A stretch of DNA of 64,000 nucleotides, from positions 496,001-560,000 of the forward strand of contig JADNYV010000007.1 of NCBI GenBank assembly GCA_015501055.1, read 5' to 3'. The translations under genes and the position numbers were made by a program. Position 1 is the first letter of the stretch. Each line of letters begins with the position of its first letter. This document shows, one piece after another, positions 1 through 8,248 of this stretch. Below the pieces are notes generated by a model. The model saw only the letters and a list, made by a program, of their open reading frames with translations, had not been told where the DNA came from and did not search any database. This DNA is from Mucidula mucida. Taxonomy: Eukaryota; Basidiomycota; Agaricomycetes; Agaricales; Physalacriaceae.

Positions 1-428
1 ACCGTCGTCGGGAACTCGGTACGTATTGCGTCCACTCGCCGCCAGTGAGCTCATCATGTCAGTTTGCGTACGGCCCGTCAAAAGCGGCTCTTGAGCAACT
101 GTCAAGAGTCATGGCAGCCCAGTTCGCCAAAGAGAACAAAGCAATCCGAGTCAACGTTCTTGCTCCCATCCTGTTCGCGTCCGAAATCGCACCAGCGGAA
201 CTCATAGAGCCGTACGGGAGTAAGCCCATTCCAGGATTTACTGCGACCATTCCTGCCAAGCGGATCGTGACGTACGCCTTCGAATCGTCGTTCTGCTATA
301 AGTTATTGAACTGACCATACCACAGAGCAGATGAGATAGCAAAAGCAATTGTGTTTCTGGCTACGGCGGAGTACACGAATGGTGTCGTGCTCGGTATTGA
401 CGGTGGAGTCCAGCTTGTGAATTCATAG
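1..428 (+). CDS. Short-chain dehydrogenase/reductase, C-terminal part (5' end off the window)
   Basis: Only the 3' end is present. Three pieces splice in phase: 1-18, 63-271 and 326-428, with GT-AG introns 19-62 and 272-325 (ctgac branch site in the second). The product holds YGPSKAAL, which carries the Tyr-x3-Lys catalytic pair of classical SDRs, then RVNVLAP and a C-terminal IDGGVQLV stretch typical of the last strand of the Rossmann fold. The family uses NAD(P)H to reduce carbonyls or oxidise alcohols, often as a cytosolic tetramer. The glycine-rich cofactor motif lies left of the window, so neither cofactor preference nor substrate can be read. The stop is TAG at 426-428. The family is clear; the exact enzyme is not. 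Confidence 0.8.
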
Positions 429-615
429 GTTATCAGTCCTGTATCAAGAATTCTGTGGATTGAAAATTCTACTAGCCCTCTTACTCATCGAGAAAAGAGG
501 ATGTGTGAACTTTGCTTTGAAGGCGGGTAACAGTACGATTGCGTGATTCTCAGTGCTCAGTGCTCACTAATAACTGCTAAGTGCCGCGAAAAACTACTGT
601 AACGAGAAGAAAAAA

Positions 616-695
616 GGGCCTCACTGGGAATTGAACCCAGGACCTCCTCGAATAGTCTACCCAAACGAGGAATCATGCGACTAGACCATAAGGCC
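616..695 (-). tRNA. tRNA-Pro (anticodon UGG) with an 8-nt intron
   Basis: Read on the minus strand from 695, a 7-bp acceptor stem (GGCCTTA with TGAGGCC), D arm, anticodon stem CCTCG/CGAGG, and a T arm with GGTTCAATTCC form a full cloverleaf. The loop TTTGGGT places UGG at positions 34-36. Eight extra bases (TAGACTAT) sit just after position 37, the standard place for a nuclear tRNA intron. Without them the tRNA is 72 nt including discriminator C, which is usual for eukaryotic tRNA-Pro. A T-rich run follows the 3' end at 615-611 (minus strand), fitting a Pol III terminator. Confidence 0.93.
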
Positions 696-1044
696 GATGA
701 AGGTTCAGGAACTAAAAGCGTATACATAACATTAATCTCATTTCTGGTTAAGCGCGACGAATTCGCCCAATCATTATGAGTATCGAACACTCCGAATTTC
801 TAGCGCGCCGCACGCAGAGGCGGACTGTACTCCGGCAACCCGCGGCAGGGACGTTGCAACGGAAAGTCTAGACATCATTAATGCCGGCATCATAGTGATG
901 TGATTGATGTTGGACTCTTATACTGGTACAACGAGTATCAACATGCACCTTCTCCGCGCCTGAACCGATTTTGTCCTCAAATGTAACGTTCCGCAGATCC
1001 ATTGACACATTCAGAACCAGAAGCACCATTCATTACGTCTAAGC
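696..1044. other. Intergenic, no gene seen
   Basis: This 349-base stretch lies upstream of both the minus-strand tRNA and the plus-strand small protein at 1045. No conserved reading frame, TATA box or repeat was recognised. Confidence 0.6.
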
Positions 1045-1353
1045 ATGGAGTCCGACTTGGACTTGGACTTGGACACCTCGTCGCTGGCAGAGTCGAGCGC
1101 CACGACGACAGGCAGCAGCTACTACATCACCAACTCTCCCCCTTCCTACGATCCCAGCTCATCCTCCGATTGGGATGACATGATACCCGCGCCGCCACGA
1201 GTCCGAGTATCAGAGACCGAAGAGGTTTTCTTCTATTCTCCAGCACCTGGCGTCGTCCGTGAAGAGACACGCAGACACCGACGACGCCACATCACCGTGC
1301 AGCGCACACGCAAAGGCCACATCCACGTCTACGAACCGAGGCTCAGTCAGTAA
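1045..1353 (+). CDS. Small acidic/serine-rich hypothetical protein
   Basis: A 102-residue open frame. It begins with an acidic Leu-Asp repeat (LDLDLDLD), continues through a Ser/Thr/Tyr/Pro-rich low-complexity segment, and ends with a basic Arg/His-rich patch (REETRRHRRRH). No domain was recognised. The amino-acid pattern (acidic head, PPSY and SSSSDWDD segments, basic tail) suggests a disordered nuclear or adaptor protein, but this is inference. A different frame just downstream (about 1403-1504) encodes a strongly hydrophobic stretch (FFLIITLCFASACFLVC), so an intron near 1350 could join this head to a membrane anchor. The good donor at 1350 and the cag acceptors at 1396 and 1400 do not give that frame, so the single-exon model is kept. 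Confidence 0.45.
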   Translation: MESDLDLDLDTSSLAESSATTTGSSYYITNSPPSYDPSSSSDWDDMIPAPPRVRVSETEEVFFYSPAPGVVREETRRHRRRHITVQRTRKGHIHVYEPRLSQ

Positions 1354-1536
1354 TAATCCTCAACCTCCGTTCTATTCGGCCCCACTGATCTCGCAGACAG
1401 GTCGCGACTTTTTCCTGATAATAACACTGTGCTTTGCCTCTGCATGTTTCCTCGTATGCCTCATTCGCCCATATGCCATCTTCTGGATAGCAGATGCAAT
1501 TTCATAACACGACAAATCGAGAACATACAACAACAT

Positions 1537-2531
1537 TCATTCTTCATAAATTCGCATTTCATTCCCTCCCCATCTTCGCATCAGCGCCAGGCCTTCGCCC
1601 GTCGTCTGCGTAAACGCAACCTGTCCCTTGCTCGCGTCCAGCTCACATCCCTCTATAAAAGACTTGGCAGCAGTAGAAAGCAGCTGGCTCGCTATACCCT
1701 GTCTGCGAATGGATTTCGTGACGAATATTCTTGCAATCCCGAGCGCAGTAGGAAGTTGTTCGGGTTGACAAAAGAGACTTGTGTCGACGTGTACAAGGTC
1801 GTCGGTGGATGTGGTGGCATCAGGGGATACAATCGCCATTGCACTCGAAATGCGCTGTGCGAGTACACATCCCACAATTTTCTCTTTATTGGACGTGGAA
1901 GGGAGGAGGAAGAGATACGCTTTGGACACTTGTAGCATCTTGGACTCTATTGGCGGCGAGGATAGTGCTGTGTTGACGATTTTGAGGATAGTAGATAGCT
2001 GAAATGTTGTTGTAAGACCACCCACGATACGACTGTAATGGAAGGGGGACGAACTTTGGCACCAATCTTCCCGCCTACTGTACCCCGAATACATATGATT
2101 CTTCCCTTCTGGCCATTCTTCAGGACGACGTTATTCGCGACCTCGTCGACGCGAGCCTTGGTCGCTTCCCTCTCCGCCTCGCGTCCCCATTCCATGTCCC
2201 GCTGTACACGCATACAATGCGCGCGATGGAGGCTCTCGTCTTCCGGCGCGCCTTTCGTGTACGACAGATCGCATTTCGGACACTGTCGCAAAGTGGACTG
2301 GTCAATGCAAAAGTGTAGCTGGGTGAGGGCCTTCTGTTTCTCTTGCGGCTTTCGCGCGTCTTTCTTTAGGCGTTTGACTGGCGCGGCGTCGGCGTCGGCG
2401 TCTTGCAGCGGACGTTTCCTAGTGGTCACTGGCGGCGGTGACGACGATAGAGTGGATATCGGCGACGACGGCGGGACAACGTGTTTCCTGTGTCGCTTCG
2501 AGGTGTAGGTTCGCTGAACTTTGAAAGCCAT
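1537..2531 (-). CDS. ECO1: Sister-chromatid cohesion acetyltransferase Eco1/Ctf7 (ESCO family)
   Basis: Two exons, 2531-2079 and 1998-1537, join in phase across an 80-nt intron to give 304 residues. The N-terminal third is basic and disordered. A zinc finger follows at about residues 93-115 (CPKC ... LHRAH), and the C-terminal half is the ESCO acetyltransferase fold, with ARIFVTKSIRRQGIASQLL (acetyl-CoA loop, R/Q-x-x-G-x-A) and the late FTQTTGEGLALMRRWG block that marks Eco1 within the GNAT superfamily. Eco1 acetylates the Smc3 head during S phase to lock cohesin on sister chromatids. Length and domain order match fungal Eco1 (about 280-350 aa). The gene is tandem with the M24 peptidase upstream (165 bp apart, same strand); no functional link is implied. 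Confidence 0.9.
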
Positions 2532-2696
2532 TGTAGATGAGATGAAGCAACTGACGACGATGACAAATGAACAACAAAGACGCGTCGGGGTAATTTGTCC
2601 CTGTTTGTCCTTCGGCCCTCGTGACCGTCAGCCAACTCTCTCGAGGGATTTGACAGAGATAGGTAAGATTATCTCTACTAAATAGTGGAGAAATAT

Positions 2697-4418
2697 CTAA
2701 GGGGAAACTGGCGACTCTGCAGCCCCTCCAACTCCAGCGGTCAAATAGACCGCTTTCCCGTCCTCCGCAATATAAAAGCAGTCTTCGAGACGAACGCCAA
2801 CCTGGGAAGACGTCAGAACAGAACAAGTGAGAGATATAAACAACATACCTTTCCCTCAATATATACGCCAGGTTCATCTGAGAAAGCATGCCCAGTCTGA
2901 AGGATTGTCTCGCTTCCGCCATTCAAGTACGGGTCTTCGTGGACCTCAAGCCCGATGCCTATGAAACAGATGCAGTTAAACGGAGTTTTTTTCCACGTTT
3001 TGAAGGCATACCGTGTCCCAAGCGATGTGTAAAATACTTATCATTGCCGGAGAGACTCAAATAAAGTCGAGCAGCCCGGTCTACTTCCTTAGCGACCGCT
3101 CCAGCCTTCGCCGTCTGGAAAGCAGTGTTCTGAGCACCGTGTACGTGATTCCAGATAGCTCTATGAACAAGCGGTATCTTGGAAACGTCCAAAGCGACCG
3201 TCTACGATAAAAACGTCAGCAAGAGGGCGCGCGTATGTTCGAGATGGACAAACTAACGCGCGTGACGTCGCTTCCATAACCGTGAAGGCTGGCTGTGCAG
3301 TCAAAGAGTGCAAAGTCGGAGACACCAAGCGCCCGGTCTGTCCCACTTCCGTGGGGAAGAGCTGCGTTTTCTGTATTGAAGAGTATGAGGATCGCCATTT
3401 TATTTATCAGACTAAGACATACGACTCACCACCGAACAAGGTCAGGCATTCGCCATCCGAAAGACCGGTGCTTTTCAACGCGGCAGCAATCATTTTGCGC
3501 GCTTGGGATTCGCGTATGCCAATGAACAATTTCTTCCGCACTTCACGAATAGAAAGGAGCGTAGCCTGTGAAAGACTTTCAAGGAGACGATGATGGTGAT
3601 TATGTGTGTACGGACCTCATTCGCGCACTTCATGAGTCCCAACTCCGCCTCCGACTTCCGTTCGCGTAACTGGCGAATCTCCAGAGGTGCAGTAACGATA
3701 GTCGCCAAAGGGAAAGCCTTCTGTAGTCCGTCCACAATAAAGTGTCGTATAGTCCCATCAACGAAGATGGTACCAGAAGTAGATGAAATCATCGGAGCGA
3801 CCCTCTCATATGGATTTACCTCTTCACGCCATTCCGTATACTCAACCGTACCGTTGAATGGAATAGGAAGCATTTTCGCTCTAGTTGTCTCAAACTTGGG
3901 CGTCAAGACAGACACCTTGGGTGCCACCTCGCCCGAAGTTGATTCCGGAGTTACGATAAGAAGAAGAGGACGTTCCGATAGCCACCAGTTGGAGGTCGAG
4001 AGGTTGCCGTAAAAGGCGGCGCTGGCACCGGGTTCTGCGATGTACGCAGATGCGTTGAGACTGTGCAAGACCTTGGCCAATGAGGATTGCCGCTGGTGGA
4101 ATTCGGAGGCGGCGATAGGAAGTGTGTTAGAGCAGTAGCCTTTGATTTCTGGGAAATCGAGATCAAGGGATGATGAAGGAGGAGCAGTCTCAGTGTTGCG
4201 CCGACGCGACAGGTCACCGATATTGACTAGGAAGGCGACGGCAGCGAGGACTAGTATCTGAAGAACGATGTGAATAAACTACACGAGAATGAGGGAAAGT
4301 GCTGACTGACTATCCAGCTAAAAGAGTCGTTCCTTCGGGAAGGCGATATGCGTGGAGCGCTCTCGCGCCTGTCACCCGCGCCATTGTCCTTTCCTGACTT
4401 CTCGTTTCCAGAGTCCAT
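2697..4418 (-). CDS. Membrane-anchored M24 metallopeptidase (Xaa-Pro aminopeptidase / creatinase family)
   Basis: Seven exons (4418-4311, 4257-3616, 3565-3430, 3370-3258, 3201-3012, 2958-2849, 2801-2697) splice in phase to 467 residues. A short basic N-terminus is followed at once by one hydrophobic segment ([11 protein letters not shown]), predicting a type II signal anchor. The pita-bread catalytic half carries all five metal ligands of the family: Asp in LFDCTAS, Asp in GYGSDVTR, His in HRLGHGIG, Glu in SDEPGVY and Glu in VRLEDC. The N-terminal half (residues about 60-200) is the creatinase-like domain. Such enzymes remove the residue before proline from peptide N-termini using two Mn or Zn ions. 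An in-frame ATG 13 codons upstream (4457) is an alternative start. Active-site integrity argues for a working enzyme; the substrate is not known. Confidence 0.87.
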
Positions 4419-4578
4419 GGCTGACAGAAACTTGTGGTGGTCGGCAATGGTCACCAAATTTCAAACTCCGACGCTGGCTGAGGCCGTGGTCACGTACTTG
4501 AGGCTGAATTGCTGGCCTCCCACCTCACTTTTGGGACAAGTTTGTATGGAAGAAAAGCATGGCATGATGCATCTCAAG

Positions 4579-4679
4579 AAAGTTATCGTTGCAGATTTTT
4601 TTCTTTTGCTTCTCTTCAAGTAGTGAGTCATCCAGCAGCCCTTTCGACATGTAAATAAGAAATCTGCAACAATAACTTT
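4579..4679. repeat. Inverted repeat, 20-bp arms, 61-bp spacer
   Basis: The arms 4579-4598 (starting AAAGTTATCG) and 4660-4679 are reverse complements with one mismatch in 20 bases. They lie in the 541-bp divergent intergenic region between the M24 peptidase (minus) and the CUE-AlkB gene (plus), where no coding region was seen. A transcript would fold into a hairpin; the pair could also be the termini of a very small decayed element. No target-site duplication was obvious. Confidence 0.75.
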
Positions 4680-4959
4680 TACTCAAGGAATATTCTAAGA
4701 ATTTTCGAATTTTTCCCAAGACCTGAGATGTGACGATACGAGCTCCAAACTTTGCAGAGGAATCAGCTCTTTGGATCCCGTTTGGCAGGGGTTTCCTTTT
4801 TGGGCAATACCACTTTCTCGATCACCAATTTCTGGCCCGGTTGCCGACCACCACAGAAAGCAATGTCCGGCCCTTCGGCCCGTGCATAATATGCCCCACG
4901 TGAGTCACACGTGAACACCGTTACTCAGACACCGACGATGCCCGCTCAAACGCTCAACG

Positions 4960-6532
4960 ATGAACCACGACGACACAGAACTCCTCTTGGCTACCGTCTT
5001 CAGTCTACTTGACTCTGTCAATCCTAGTACCTCCTCGGTCCTCGACACGCTCATCCAATTTGATGGCGACGTTGAAGCTGCTGCAAGGCATCTCAACAAC
5101 GTAGGCGGCTCGAAGAAGAGAAAGCGAGAAAACACCTTAGCTTCCTGGTTATACCCAGAGAAAACATCCAAGTATGTAGATCCAGAACCGTCTCTCAAAC
5201 CTCCTAGTAAAACGCGCGTCCAAGTCGCGTCGCCTGCAAAGAAGCCAGCTGTCGATTTTATGACCGTTCTCCGTCCCCCACCGTCCTCAGACAAGCGGAA
5301 GGCTACGCGTCTCCCTCCCCTTTTACTCTCAAACTCCAGTTTGGTCTCAGAGCATACTCCATGTACGCTTCATCACGCGATCCTCCCTCCCGAACTCGCG
5401 TGTAGACTATTTTACACCATGGTCGACGCGTCCAGAACTTGGAATAGGAATAAGTGGTGGCTATTTGATCGCGTCGTAGAAAGCCCTCATCGGACCTCTT
5501 TCTTTGCACGGAGAACGGACGGCGTTGGAAGCGACGATTCTTGGCAAGAAGCCGCGCAATTCTGGTAACCTGTTCGTGTTACTGTTCTGGATATATATCT
5601 CAAAAAGCCCCAAGGTACAACGGAAGACAAACTGAACCACCCCTTGTGTTTCCTGCAGAGATGGAAGAAGCTTGTCAATATGTTGAAGCGGTCGTGCATG
5701 AGGAGATGCGCAAGAGATCGCGTTTTCCTCTTGAATGGGCGGGCACACCTGATTCGGAATTTATATGGCGCGCCAACGTGGCTGCTTCGAATTGCTACGA
5801 AGGCGCCAAAGAAAGTGTCGGGTTCCATTCGGACCAGATGACTTATTTGGGCCCTTATTGCACGATAGGTGAGAAGGACAACACCTTGAAGACGTGTTTC
5901 TCAACCTCCATACAGCATCTCTTAGTCTAGGTACACCAACATCTTTCTGCATGATATCGGATGCTGAACTGCTGCACAGGCACTAGACGCATATTCAGTC
6001 TTCGCGAAGTTATCCCGACTCACGAGAAGGAATCGCGTAGCGCACGGACGTTCAATGTTCCTTTGACACATAACTCTGTAAGCGTGCTTCCCCGTTCATC
6101 CAATGTGGGAGGCGTTGAACTCACTAACAGTTGACCATCATGCACGCATCTTGTCAAGAACGTTTCAAGCACTCTATTCCCCCGCAATCCTCCATGGACA
6201 TGTTCCGCCCACCATTCCCTCGAGAACCTGGCGCGCCTATCGAGCCCTCCAATTGTCGCATCAACATCACCTTTCGATTCTACCGCCCCGACTTTCGTCC
6301 TGATAGCATCCCACGATGCAAGTGTGGCGTCCCGACTATATTGCGCTCTGATATGAAGAACAGAAGTGACGGCAAGACGGACAAGTATTGGTGGACGTGC
6401 TATGCAGGGGCTCAGAATGAAGGCAAAGGATGCAATTTCTGGAGAGTGATGGATATGGAAGGGGAGAAGCGGGGTCCGATAATTGGAGAGGACCGTGAGA
6501 TCGCCCAGCCTCAGAGTTTACTGAAGCCCTAG
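4960..6532 (+). CDS. CUE - AlkB-like 2OG-Fe(II) dioxygenase - GRF zinc-finger fusion protein
   Basis: Five exons (4960-5564, 5615-5868, 5916-5930, 5980-6077, 6131-6532) give 457 residues. Residues about 5-50 form a CUE-like ubiquitin-binding helix bundle (LLATVFSLLD ... FDGDVEAAARHL). The centre is an AlkB fold: FWYNGR, SDQMTYLGP (the His-x-Asp region, HSDQ), ASLSLGTRRIFSLR, and the LTIMHASCQERFKHSIP block with the distal His and RINITFRFYRP with the 2OG-binding Arg. The C-terminus is a GRF zinc finger (CKCG ... WWTC ... CNFW). AlkB enzymes reverse alkyl lesions in DNA or RNA; GRF fingers bind single-stranded nucleic acid and CUE binds ubiquitin, so a role in ubiquitin-linked alkylation repair is a reasonable inference. 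The third exon is only 15 nt. Confidence 0.9.
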
Positions 6533-6721
6533 ACTGACATGGTGTTCCCGCTGTTGCGCCACTGACCAAATACATTGCAGGAGCGCAATTGCGTAAATAC
6601 GAATGTGTTCGATGAATGGGTACAACTATAAATACATTATCAAGTACAGTTTCATGCGCAATCGTGCTTTCGGTATCGTACACTCCGCTTTCATGCTTCT
6701 CAATATAATCCTACAGTTCGT

Positions 6722-7210
6722 TCAAGCCAAGCCCTTGCCACTGGGTTGTGCAATGCGCCCTCCCCCTCCGAACCCTTTGTGATCAAAATGGCCCTCCCGC
6801 GTCGGACGCGTCGCCTCAACTTTCTGATACGCAAAAGGCTTCTTCTCACTATCATGCCCGTGCTTCTTATCCTGCTTCGGGACCTCCTCGTGATGCGGCG
6901 GCGCCTCGTGCTCGTGCTCGTGCTCGTGCCCATCGTGCGTCGGTCTGGGGTAGTCGACAACGGAGTCGTCCACGGCTTTGGGCGCGGTGGTAGTTTCGGC
7001 AGTGCTAAATGGACGTCTCGCTGGGTGGGTAAGAGCGGTGCGGGGATGGATGCTTACGGCGACTCTGGATGCATGTGCGGTTTGTGTCTCGCCGACAGCG
7101 ACAGACGCCGGCCTCCGACTTTCACTGGGTGGTGATGTCATTGGTACGGTGAATGTGTGGCGGGAGGAGGAGGACGAACCTGCTGGTCGGGCATGGATGC
7201 TCTCTGGCAT
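6722..7210 (-). CDS. Hypothetical protein with a His-Glu repeat, possible mitochondrial precursor
   Basis: A 162-residue single exon. The N-terminal half is Ser/Arg/Ala-rich with few acidic residues and a RRPFSTAE stretch that resembles a mitochondrial presequence cleavage region. The centre holds four His-Glu pairs (GHEHEHEHEAPPHH) encoded by a short hexanucleotide repeat, then Lys/Asp/His-rich sequence (KQDKKHGHDSEKKPF) and a Gly-rich end. No known domain was recognised. The His/Glu run could bind metal, but this is inferred from composition only. A TATATATA tract at 7266-7273 lies about 55 bp upstream of the ATG on this strand. The composition resembles small hydrophilic stress proteins; function unknown. 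Confidence 0.6.
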   Translation of the reverse strand: MPESIHARPAGSSSSSRHTFTVPMTSPPSESRRPASVAVGETQTAHASRVAVSIHPRTALTHPARRPFSTAETTTAPKAVDDSVVDYPRPTHDGHEHEHEHEAPPHHEEVPKQDKKHGHDSEKKPFAYQKVEATRPTREGHFDHKGFGGGGRIAQPSGKGLA

Positions 7211-7522
7211 AGTAAATAGTGTGAGATCGTTGTTGGTTGTAGTGGCGTGAAGCGGTGATCCCGACTATATATACGCTAGTTCACGTGGCAGTCTCAAGCC
7301 TGGATACTGAATGGATCATGGGTTCTAAAGTGGAGGGAGCGCCATCCCGAAATAGTCTGGTTCGCACCGAGAGGCGGCCCCAGGTGTCGTTGCTGTAGAG
7401 AATTGTGGCGTCCTTGCTCAGCGCTCATCCCTCTCGCCAGCGAAAAGAAGTTCTTGAATTCAAGACAAGTTTGGTTCGCGCTAAGTCTGAGTCATCACTC
7501 ATTATTGATCATCATCATCATC
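7211..7522. other. Divergent intergenic region with a TATA-like tract
   Basis: A 312-base spacer separates the minus-strand His/Glu protein from the plus-strand PSMG4 gene. It contains TATATATA at 7266-7273, suitably placed for the minus-strand gene. A CAT-triplet run at 7510-7521 directly precedes the PSMG4 start. Nothing else was recognised. Confidence 0.5.
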
Positions 7523-8010
7523 ATGATTTTCGTCACGACCAAGTCCACCTCGACCCCAGACGGCGCCGCAAAGCTCGTCGCTCAAGTAACAACGCTCGTC
7601 GATTCGTACATGATATGGCTTGGCTCCGTGGAGATATCCCAGGACTCCGATCAAGCGGCGATCCAAGGCGGGCGTCTCTGCACGGACTGGGCCTGCGCGA
7701 TGACCGGGAACACAAAGGTATGCCAATTTGACGCGATGAAGATTCAGAACGACACTGAATATGTAGCACTATAGATGGGAACCGTGGGTACGAGCCTCTC
7801 TAGGGGCAGCGGGAGCTCCGACGTGGCGCTGGCGATGTCGCAGAGAATCGGTGAGCTAGGATCCTGCATAATAAATAATCAAACTAAACAATTCATGCAG
7901 CGAAAAGGATTGGACAAGCGGTGTTCCTCTCTGTCGACGTATCTCCCGAGCATCTACTGGCGGCCGAGAAATGGATCATTAGCTGCTTGAAGGATTCGGA
8001 CTCGGCTTGA
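7523..8010 (+). CDS. Proteasome assembly chaperone 4 (PSMG4/PAC4, yeast Poc4)
   Basis: Three exons (7523-7717, 7775-7850, 7901-8010) splice in phase to 126 residues, the normal size for PAC4. Diagnostic segments are LVDSYMIWLGS near residue 28, a middle acidic/Gly block (MGTVGTSLSRGSGSSDVALAM) and the C-terminal QRIAKRIGQAVFLSVDVS, matching the PAC4 pattern D-S-x-x-x-W-x-G ... S-x-x-L-A-x-R-x-A-K-K-T-x-x-x-V-F-V-S. PAC3-PAC4 heterodimers template the alpha ring of the 20S core particle in the cytosol and leave before the beta ring completes. PAC4 is poorly conserved, so the call rests on pattern rather than identity. A run of CAT triplets directly precedes the start. The same frame extends 40 codons upstream, but the ATG at 7523 gives the family length. 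Confidence 0.8.
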
Positions 8011-8248
8011 AAATCGTGTTTGAGGCCAAAGACACGTCAATCCAAAGGATACGTATGTGTAACATTGCATCTTGGCCTTTCTATTTTGTCGCTATTCGAC
8101 TAGAGGAAGTCGCGGACGCTGCAGGGTGTCACGTGATACAAGATTTTGCGTTCAACTTAAACTTGAAGTGCATTGCGGATTATCCTCGTCGACGATACAA
8201 AGCGATATCTATTCAATCCATTTTGTGCATACTTCTACAACCCCATAC

